Assembly: GCA_003135315.1 (NCBI GenBank)
Contig: PLBD01000444.1
Span: 1-7,199, forward strand
DNA from: Acidobacteriaceae bacterium
GTDB lineage: Bacteria > Acidobacteriota > Terriglobia > Terriglobales > Acidobacteriaceae
Length of the DNA stretch: 7,199 nucleotides
Reading direction: 5' to 3'
The notes below the pieces were generated by a model. That model did no database searches. It was not told the origin of the DNA and worked only from the letters and a program-made list of their open reading frames with translations. Within the stretch, counting starts at the first letter, position 1; every line of letters begins with the position of its first letter. The position numbers and the translations under genes are program-made. Shown piece by piece: positions 1-4,691 of the stretch.

Positions 1-750
1 CGTTCCCCGATAGCGCCCGGCCACCAGGGCAGCATAGATCACGCTAGGATCGGCGGCCAACAGCATGTTCTTTTCTATCCGGTTGTAATAGACGCCGGCG
101 ACCTGCGGGCGTTCATTGGGGTCCGCGGTTTCTTTCTCCACGATGGAAGCCATGGTCACAATGCGGTGCATGTCGGGGTTGCCGAGCAAACCGATCTTTT
201 GCGCCTCCTGCCGGAAACGCCGCACCATGGCGGCCGCCATGTCATGAGCGCTGTCAATACGCGTGAACTCGTAGGTATCGGGGAAGAGATATCCTTCCAG
301 CGATTTCGCGGCGGGATCGAGGTTGTGGAGGAGGAAGATGTCGCTGCGCGCTGCAGTGAGGAAATCGGAGGCCGGGCCGAGTCCCGCCTGCTCTACCGCC
401 GCGGCGATGTCGTACATATTGAAGCCTCCCGGAACGACGACTGTACGCGCGTAAACATCGCCCTTGACTAGCCGGCTCCAGACGTCCAAAGCGCTTGCCG
501 GCTGATCGAACTTGTACTCGCCCGCCTTCAGCGTCCGGGAGCCTTTGGCGTACTGCACCATCAGGAATGCCGCCGAGCTGCGGATGACACCTTGTTGCTG
601 AAGATCGCGGGCAATGTGCCGTGTGCTCCAGCCCGGGCGCAGCAGCACGAACGTCGTCTGCGCGGGTTGAACCGGCAGCAGCGCCGCCCACGCCAGCCAG
701 ATGGCAAACGCCAGCACAAGCACGGTGACGAGTGTGATCAGGGTTCGCAC
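1..750 (-). CDS. mltG: Endolytic murein transglycosylase MltG (YceG family), C-terminus cut by window edge
   Basis: MltG is an inner-membrane lytic transglycosylase that cleaves nascent glycan strands and so helps set peptidoglycan chain length. The 250 visible residues begin with a hydrophobic anchor (about residues 3-25), followed by a LysM-like segment and then the catalytic domain. The signatures are GYLFPDTYEF near the middle and SIVEKETA. In SIVEKETA, Glu205 corresponds to the catalytic Glu of the family (E218 in E. coli, from memory). These are followed by an ER...VAGVYYNRI stretch and ADPSVIYA. Family members are usually about 330-350 residues, so roughly 80-100 C-terminal residues lie beyond position 1. 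The GTG at 748-750 is the likely start: an in-frame TAA stands only five codons upstream, and there is no good Shine-Dalgarno. It sits 64 nt downstream of yqgF on the same strand, a common pairing that suggests co-transcription. Confidence 0.93.
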   Translation of the reverse strand, partial: MRTLITLVTVLVLAFAIWLAWAALLPVQPAQTTFVLLRPGWSTRHIARDLQQQGVIRSSAAFLMVQYAKGSRTLKAGEYKFDQPASALDVWSRLVKGDVYARTVVVPGGFNMYDIAAAVEQAGLGPASDFLTAARSDIFLLHNLDPAAKSLEGYLFPDTYEFTRIDSAHDMAAAMVRRFRQEAQKIGLLGNPDMHRIVTMASIVEKETADPNERPQVAGVYYNRIEKNMLLAADPSVIYAALVAGRYRGT

Positions 751-814
751 GAAGTTAGTAGTTTAGATGAACGGAGATGAAGCGCGCTGCCCCGGCGAAT
801 AAACGGCTGAGCGT

Positions 815-1273
815 TCAGGAAGATGACCGGCGAAACTCCAGAAACGATTGCAGAATCAGAACGGCGGCAAGCTGGTCCACCACCTCGGCGCGGCGGCGGA
901 TGCTCATGTCGGTCTCGCGCAAAACGCGATTGGCCTCCACCGAGGTGAGCCGCTCATCGAAAAGGTGGACCGGCAGTTTGAACCGATGGCGCAACTCCTC
1001 GGCAAATTCCTGTACCTTTTCCGCCTGAATTCCCTCAACTCCGCTCATGCGCAGAGGAAGTCCCATCACGATCTCACTAATTCCATACTGCCGGATCACG
1101 TGTCGCAGATGATTGAAATCATGCTTCTTGTTGCTGCGCCGGCAGGTTGGCAGTCCCTGGGCGGTCAATCCCAGCTCGTCGCTGACCGCCAGCCCGATGT
1201 TTCGCGAGCCAAAGTCCAGGGCCAGAATGCGGGGCGGCAGCGAGGCAGCGGTTTCTGTCGGGAAGTTTTCCAT
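815..1273 (-). CDS. yqgF: YqgF/RuvX family putative pre-16S rRNA nuclease
   Basis: This 152-residue protein has the RNase H-like fold of the YqgF family. The family matures the 5' end of 16S rRNA and was formerly described as a Holliday junction resolvase homologue. Visible motifs in order are LALDFGSRNIGLAVSD (acidic Asp20), VMGLPLRMSGVEG (residues 69-81), LFDERLTSVEA (residues 104-114, acidic pair D106/E107), and RRRAEVVDQLAAVLILQSFL (residues 126-145, Asp133). The spread of acidic residues matches the expected metal site, so it looks intact. The length is close to the usual 135-150, with about 12 extra N-terminal residues before the first strand. The ATG at 1271-1273 is the only good start; its ribosome binding site is weak. 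It heads the minus-strand pair with mltG and diverges from the transporter gene at 1333 across 59 nt. Confidence 0.93.
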   Translation of the reverse strand: MENFPTETAASLPPRILALDFGSRNIGLAVSDELGLTAQGLPTCRRSNKKHDFNHLRHVIRQYGISEIVMGLPLRMSGVEGIQAEKVQEFAEELRHRFKLPVHLFDERLTSVEANRVLRETDMSIRRRAEVVDQLAAVLILQSFLEFRRSSS

Positions 1274-1332
1274 TCGGATACAGGAAAAAGTATCATGTCG
1301 CGGATGTTACGGTTGCGAGTACGATAAACCAC

Positions 1333-2511
1333 ATGCCGGACCAGCTTCTGGACAATCCGACGCCAGCGCGCAAGGAACCCGGTCCCGACGTGGTGGCCGA
1401 TGCTGCCGGCGGGCCAGCCGCAGTGCCCCCAGTCCCGCTCCGTCGTTCCAGCGTAGCTGAGGCGGAACAGCATAGCCCCCCTCATGTGCAGTCCACGGCG
1501 CTGGTGATCCTGGCAACCGCGGCGGTACTCACGCTGATCTATGTCGGCAAGCTGCTCCTGGTTGTGATCCTGGTCTCGATCCTGCTGTCCTTTGTGCTGG
1601 ATCCGCTTGTGGACGTGTTGATCCGATTTCAAGTACCACGGGCCGCGGCGGCGTTGCTGGCAGTCGGGCTGCTGGTGAGCGCGATTGGCCTTGCCAGCTA
1701 CGGCTCCTACAGCCGGGCGCTGGACTTCATGCACGAAGTTCCCAAATACAAGGCCAGAATTCAGGCGATGGGAGCGAAGATCCGCGAGCAGGCCCAGCAG
1801 ATCGAGCAAACCACCGAGACGGTGCTGCCCGAAGACGACCAGGACCAGCACGCCGTAACCGTGAAGCAGTCGAGCAGTTGGACGGACCTGGTCAGCCGGA
1901 ACACCAGTTCCGTATCCGAACTATTGCTGGCGCTTACGTTCATACCGTTCCTGGTTTTCTTCATGTTGAGCTGGCAGGACCACGCGCGTTCGTCCACGGT
2001 GATGCTTTTCAGAATGGAGAACCGCAACTCGGCCTATGTCATGCTCGGTCTGATTGCCCGCATGATCCGCTCGTTCATCGTGGGCAATTTCATCATCGGA
2101 GTGTTTCTGAGCGCCTTCAGCATCGCCCTATTCGGTGCGATCGGCCTGCCCTATTTCTACTTCCTGGGAGCCATCAGCGGCTTCCTCAGCCTGATTCCCT
2201 ATCTCGGCGTGCTGCTGGCGCTATTGCCGCCGTTGATTGCCGATCTTGGACACCTTACGGCCGGGGTCGCGTTGCTGATCATTGCCGTCGTTCTGGGGCT
2301 GCACCTCATAGCCATGAATGTGCTCTATCCCAAGATTCTGGGCAAACGGCTGCAGTTGAATCCGCTGGCGGTGACCCTGGCGCTGCTGTTCTGGGGATGG
2401 CTGTGGGGTGCAATGGGACTGATCCTCGCCGTGCCTATTACCGGGGCGCTGAAGATCATTTGCGACCACATCGAACGGCTGAAGCCGTATGGGACGTGGT
2501 TGGGGGAATAG
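1333..2511 (+). CDS. AI-2E/PerM family transporter-like membrane protein
   Basis: This 392-residue polytopic membrane protein belongs to the AI-2E transporter family (PerM/YdiK/TqsA, formerly UPF0118). Individual members export autoinducer-2 or act in Na+/H+ exchange, so the substrate here cannot be named. A Pro- and Ala-rich N-terminal tail of about 53 residues precedes membrane segments near 55-71, 74-89 and 103-124. A soluble, partly helical stretch follows (about 125-193, rich in Gln and Glu). Further membrane segments start near 197-213 and fill about 235-380. Family hallmarks are the IPFLVFFMLSW segment, GxxSGFLSLIPYLG, and the C-terminal P-x-ILGKRLQLNPLAV...GAMGLILAVPITG block. The ATG at 1333 has no evident Shine-Dalgarno, but no other Met is available until residue 133. 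The gene is followed after 60 nt by yggX on the same strand. Confidence 0.9.
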   Translation: MPDQLLDNPTPARKEPGPDVVADAAGGPAAVPPVPLRRSSVAEAEQHSPPHVQSTALVILATAAVLTLIYVGKLLLVVILVSILLSFVLDPLVDVLIRFQVPRAAAALLAVGLLVSAIGLASYGSYSRALDFMHEVPKYKARIQAMGAKIREQAQQIEQTTETVLPEDDQDQHAVTVKQSSSWTDLVSRNTSSVSELLLALTFIPFLVFFMLSWQDHARSSTVMLFRMENRNSAYVMLGLIARMIRSFIVGNFIIGVFLSAFSIALFGAIGLPYFYFLGAISGFLSLIPYLGVLLALLPPLIADLGHLTAGVALLIIAVVLGLHLIAMNVLYPKILGKRLQLNPLAVTLALLFWGWLWGAMGLILAVPITGALKIICDHIERLKPYGTWLGE

Positions 2512-2561
2512 CGAAAAGCGCTCACTCGCCGTTAGAATCAATCCTTGGCAATCATTCCGAC

Positions 2562-2566
2562 GGGAG
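2562..2566 (+). promoter_or_regulatory. Ribosome binding site of yggX
   Basis: GGGAG lies 5 nt before the ATG at 2572. It decides the start against the in-frame TTG at 2545 and the ATG at 2581. Confidence 0.65.
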
Positions 2567-2571
2567 CTTCT

Positions 2572-2844
2572 ATGGCACATATGGTGAAATGCATAAAGCT
2601 GGGGCGCGAGGCCGAGGGCCTCGACGAACCGCCATTCGACGGCGAACTGGGGCAGCGGATCTACAACAACGTTTCCAAGCTGGCCTGGGAACAATGGCAG
2701 GAGCACATGAAGATGCTGCTCAACGAATATCGCCTTCAGCCGTGGAAGAAGGACCACCAGGAATTCATCGTGCAGCAGATGGAGTCGTATTTCTTCGGGG
2801 AAGGCTCGGAGAAGCCGAAGGATTTCGTCGCGCCGACGCAGTAG
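2572..2844 (+). CDS. yggX: Probable Fe(2+)-trafficking protein YggX
   Basis: This small cytoplasmic protein of 90 residues is close in length to E. coli YggX (91). The family is linked to iron trafficking and to protection of iron-sulphur clusters from oxidative damage. The family pattern is clear: a Cys at residue 7 (VKCIKL), then GREAEGLDEPPF, GELGQRIYNNVSKLAWEQW, a QW-x-x-H region followed by MLLNEYRL, and a C-terminal helix ending in MESYFFGEG. Cys7 matches the position of the conserved YggX Cys. The ATG at 2572 is chosen because GGGAG lies 5 nt upstream and because the family starts a few residues before the Cys. It lies 60 nt downstream of the AI-2E family gene and may be read through from it, but no functional link is implied. 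Confidence 0.9.
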   Translation: MAHMVKCIKLGREAEGLDEPPFDGELGQRIYNNVSKLAWEQWQEHMKMLLNEYRLQPWKKDHQEFIVQQMESYFFGEGSEKPKDFVAPTQ

Positions 2845-2847
2845 CCC

Positions 2848-2861
2848 GTTGACAGTTGGCT
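2848..2861 (+). repeat. Heptamer pair at left edge of intergenic element
   Basis: GTTGACA followed directly by GTTGGCT, four bases after the yggX stop codon. It matches the GCTGACA-like heptamers at the other end of the element (2993-3027), in the same orientation. Confidence 0.4.
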
Positions 2862-2897
2862 AGCAGTCTGCCGAAGACTCGGAGCAGCAGATCCCTC

Positions 2898-2913
2898 GCG
2901 GGCTAAAGCCCGC
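2898..2913. repeat. Palindrome, GCGGGCT/AGCCCGC
   Basis: Perfect inverted repeat with arms GCGGGCT and AGCCCGC separated by AA. In RNA it would form at least a 6-bp stem with a 4-nt loop. No U tract follows on the plus strand, so it is not a classical terminator for yggX. Confidence 0.6.
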
Positions 2914-2942
2914 TCGTGATGACAAAAATAAAGGACTTGCAC

Positions 2943-2962
2943 GGCGCAGCTGAAGCTGCGCC
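2943..2962. repeat. Palindrome, GGCGCAGCT/AGCTGCGCC
   Basis: Perfect inverted repeat with 9-nt arms around GA, folding as an 8-bp stem with a TGAA loop. It lies 29 nt from the 2898-2913 palindrome. On the minus strand a T-rich run follows about 12 nt later, so a weak terminator for the minus-strand genes is possible. Confidence 0.6.
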
Positions 2963-2992
2963 CCTTCGAAACAGCGAATAACAGACATTTGA

Positions 2993-3027
2993 ACTGACGG
3001 CTGAGAGCTGACCGCTGACAGCTAATA
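2993..3027 (+). repeat. Tandem heptamers GCTGANN overlapping a stop codon
   Basis: Five successive 7-nt units: ACTGACG, GCTGAGA, GCTGACC, GCTGACA, GCTAATA. The last unit contains the stop codon (CTA at 3022-3024, read as TAG) of the minus-strand gene, so the array runs into the coding region's end. Confidence 0.55.
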
Positions 3028-3489
3028 CGGCGAGAACCCCAGCGTCTGATCGTCCTTCTGCACCCAGATATGGGCCTTATTCGCGATGCGGTCGTTGACG
3101 GTGACGACCACCACCACGCCGCTGGATACCGCGAAGGGCGAACCGCTATAGCCCTTGGGAACGGCTGCACCATCCAACTTGTGGCTCTTGATCAGGCCCC
3201 ATTCACTGCCCGGCCCCCAGTCCCTGATGAAGTCGTCAAAGGAATAGCGGGCGTACCGGGCGCGATGGTCTTTCCAGAACGTATCGTGCATCCAGATGCC
3301 GTAGGCTTTGGCATAGTCCTGCTGCTGAAGAGCGTCGAAGAAGTGGTCCACGATGCGCTCTTCCGGCCAGAAGCGCAGCTGCCACCAGACTAGGGCGCCG
3401 ATGATCACCACCAGCACCAGCGCGATGATGAGGATGAGTTTCTTGCGCCCGGACGACGCATCGTACGGCCTGGCTTCAAACAAGGTCAT
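3022..3489 (-). CDS. Single-pass membrane protein of unknown function
   Basis: I do not recognise a named family. The 155-residue product has a short polar N-terminus (EARPYDASSGRKK), one strong transmembrane segment at about 18-36, and a C-terminal domain of some 115 residues that probably faces the periplasm. That domain is rich in aromatic residues (F40, W41 and several further Trp, Phe and Tyr in the segment reading HFFDALQQQDYAKAYGIW, then WGPGSEWGLI). It ends in alternating hydrophobic strands (VVVVVTVND, AHIWVQ). The 'ALQQQDYAKAYGIW' part resembles the helix of small NTF2-like/DUF4878-type periplasmic domains, but this is a guess. The ATG at 3487-3489 is preferred to the GTG three codons upstream; neither has a good ribosome binding site. 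It lies 93 nt downstream of the TPR gene on the same strand and may share its transcript. Confidence 0.75.
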   Translation of the reverse strand: MTLFEARPYDASSGRKKLILIIALVLVVIIGALVWWQLRFWPEERIVDHFFDALQQQDYAKAYGIWMHDTFWKDHRARYARYSFDDFIRDWGPGSEWGLIKSHKLDGAAVPKGYSGSPFAVSSGVVVVVTVNDRIANKAHIWVQKDDQTLGFSPY

Positions 3490-3582
3490 GGCGAACACAG
3501 TTTACTCGCTGGCGGATGAGATGACCATCAGCGCCGCCGGGATGGCACATCAGAAAAAACGTCGGCACCCTAAAAAGCCCTA

Positions 3583-4302
3583 TTACTGCTTGCCGAGCGC
3601 CTGCAGGCGCTGCATGGCCAGTTGCGCCACTGCCGTACCGGGCGCATCCTTCTGCATCTGTTCGTAGATGTGGCGCGCCTCGTTGGGCTGGTCCATGGAT
3701 TCGTAGAGCGAGGCCAGCGCCAGCTGCGCCGTGTTCTTGCCGACGGAGGCGGTGGGATGATCGATCAACTGCTTGTAGAGATCGATCGCCTGCGGGTTGC
3801 GGTTGGTATCGTGATAAACCGCAGCCAGGGCCAGCTTGGCCAGGCTGCCAATCTCCGGGTGGCGGCTGGCGGCCACTTGCTGGAAGTCCTTTTCGGCAGT
3901 CGCGTTGTCCCCAAGATCGCGGGCGGTGACTCCGGCAAAGTAGCGGGCCACCTGCGCCGACTGGGTGAAGGAGTACTTGTTCGCAATGCGTTCGAACTCG
4001 GCGTTGGCGGTCTTGTCGCGTTCCTGGGTTGAGCCAAAGCTGGGGACGTCGGGAGTGGCCGGGGTCCCGGCCGGACGTATCGGTTCGTTGTATTTCTGGA
4101 TGGCGAGCGCCAACTCCGCGGTGGCCTGCTGATCGCGGTAGTTCACATATGCCCAACCGCCGCCAAGCGCGGCCAGAATCACCGCCAGCACGATACCGAC
4201 GGCGATGAGCTTGGAGCGGTGTGCCACCGCCCAGGTGATGGTTTCGGCGGTGGATGTAGTAAAAGAATCCTGTTTAAGCTGATGTCGAGTGTAACTGCGC
4301 AC
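3583..4302 (-). CDS. Membrane-anchored tetratricopeptide repeat protein (YfgM/CpoB-like)
   Basis: The 239-residue product has a cytoplasmic N-terminus (RSYTRHQLKQDSF), one transmembrane helix at about 32-52, and a long helical region that is probably periplasmic. At least three TPR-like helix pairs can be read: about 108-140 (Ala-rich, ending in NATAEKDFQQV), about 145-177 (LAKLALAAVYHD...AIDLYKQLIDHP), and about 183-215 (AQLALASLYESM...ARHIYEQM). The arrangement of an N-terminal anchor plus a TPR_21-type domain resembles YfgM, a SecYEG-associated helper, and related envelope scaffold proteins. The partner here is unknown. The start is GTG at 4300-4302, supported by AAGGA six bases upstream. 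It is transcribed divergently from the large secreted protein gene, with a sigma-70-like promoter in the shared spacer. Confidence 0.85.
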   Translation of the reverse strand: MRSYTRHQLKQDSFTTSTAETITWAVAHRSKLIAVGIVLAVILAALGGGWAYVNYRDQQATAELALAIQKYNEPIRPAGTPATPDVPSFGSTQERDKTANAEFERIANKYSFTQSAQVARYFAGVTARDLGDNATAEKDFQQVAASRHPEIGSLAKLALAAVYHDTNRNPQAIDLYKQLIDHPTASVGKNTAQLALASLYESMDQPNEARHIYEQMQKDAPGTAVAQLAMQRLQALGKQ

Positions 4303-4308
4303 GGGTGG

Positions 4309-4313
4309 TCCTT
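4309..4313 (-). promoter_or_regulatory. Ribosome binding site of the TPR gene
   Basis: AAGGA on the minus strand, six bases before the GTG at 4300-4302. It supports a GTG start for this gene. Confidence 0.7.
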
Positions 4314-4344
4314 CTCTGGTTAGTCACAAAGGTGGGAAAACGTT

Positions 4345-4374
4345 AGTTTATCAGCCTGTGGAAACGCGGGTCAA
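4345..4374 (-). promoter_or_regulatory. Candidate sigma-70 promoter of the TPR gene
   Basis: On the minus strand a -35 hexamer TTGACC (4369-4374, five of six consensus bases) is followed after 18 nt by TAAACT (4345-4350, four of six). GATAAA, two bases upstream, gives a 16-nt spacing as an alternative. Transcription would begin near 4338 and leave a leader of about 36 nt that contains the AAGGA site. This is a sequence match only. Confidence 0.4.
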
Positions 4375-4520
4375 ACCACGGAGAGCGATACGAGGCGGAG
4401 CGCCAAGAGTGCGTCCCCCCCAACGGCTAAATGCCAATCGGATGGTTTGGGGGAGCCTGAGCGTGGCCGTGGGGCCGGTTACGTGGGCGACGGTGGCGGA
4501 ACACAAGCTTGCGATTGTCC

Positions 4521-4549
4521 TTGACACTGCAGCTTCTAGATAGGAACAT
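4521..4549 (+). promoter_or_regulatory. Weak candidate promoter upstream of the secreted protein gene
   Basis: A perfect -35 hexamer TTGACA is followed after 17 nt by GAACAT, which matches only three of six -10 positions. If used, it would give a leader of about 135 nt. No better pair was found between here and 4691. Confidence 0.2.
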
Positions 4550-4682
4550 CGGCGAAATCACCAGCAGCAAGTAACCAGAATGCAGGTAGTAGATACCGGC
4601 TCGTTCGTTTTCTCCAGGATGGCAAATGAAAGACCCTGCGAACCTCCGGGCTGTTCACCTTTGCGTTCAGCGCGATGGGAAA

Positions 4683-4687
4683 GAGGG
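4683..4687 (+). promoter_or_regulatory. Ribosome binding site of the secreted protein gene
   Basis: GAGGG lies 4 nt before the ATG at 4692, within the purine-rich stretch 4678-4691. It fixes the start directly ahead of a signal peptide. Confidence 0.55.
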
Positions 4688-4691
4688 CAGG

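Larger units (their letters stand above)
2845..3021. other. Convergent intergenic region with palindromes and heptamer repeats
   Basis: The 177 nt between the converging yggX and the minus-strand membrane protein gene hold no ORF I believe. They contain two perfect GC-rich palindromes, and both edges carry copies of a heptamer related to GCTGACA. The arrangement resembles short repetitive extragenic palindromic elements that I recall as common between acidobacterial genes. Whether it also ends transcription is unclear: a T-rich tract (TTTATTTTT on the minus strand, about 2922-2931) follows the 2943-2962 hairpin, but only after some 12 nt. Confidence 0.6.
4303..4691. other. Divergent intergenic region, 389 nt, no convincing gene
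   Basis: The spacer lies between the TPR gene (minus) and the secreted protein gene (plus). It holds the TPR gene's ribosome binding site and probable promoter. On the plus strand several hairpin-forming segments occur: 4355-4370 (CCTGTG, a GAAA loop, CGCGGG, with two G-U pairs), 4394-4404 (GGCG/CGCC), and a longer one with CCCCCAA at 4417-4423 facing TTGGGGG at 4447-4453. A perfect TTGACA stands at 4521-4526. I could not match it to a known riboswitch or small RNA. A 61-codon open frame (4358-4543) has a basic, compositionally odd product and no ribosome binding site. Confidence 0.5.

Noticed and set aside
1165..1851. Minus-strand open frame (228 codons) opposite the AI-2E gene and overlapping yqgF
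   Set aside because: It is antisense to two well-supported genes; the product has the skewed composition of a shadow frame and no recognisable domain.
2545..2571. TTG start giving a nine-residue longer YggX
   Set aside because: GGGAG is placed for the ATG at 2572, and YggX proteins begin a few residues before the conserved Cys, which fits the shorter form.
1878..2852. Long plus-strand open frame (324 codons) across the AI-2E gene and yggX
   Set aside because: It overlaps two clear family members in another frame, and its product is rich in Arg, Pro, Ser and His with no membrane pattern or motif. It is a GC-rich shadow frame.
2898..2931. Intrinsic terminator for yggX
   Set aside because: The hairpin at 2898-2913 is followed on the plus strand by TCGTGATGAC and an A-rich run, not by a T tract.
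3490..3498. GTG start giving a three-residue longer membrane protein
   Set aside because: The ATG at 3487-3489 is as well placed and neither has a ribosome binding site, so the commoner codon was preferred.
4355..4453. Cyclic-di-GMP, cobalamin or TPP riboswitch, or 6S RNA
   Set aside because: The local hairpins exist, but none of the conserved cores of these RNAs could be read.
4358..4543. Open frame of 61 codons in the divergent spacer
   Set aside because: It starts at a GTG without a ribosome binding site inside a hairpin, and the basic product resembles no family I know.
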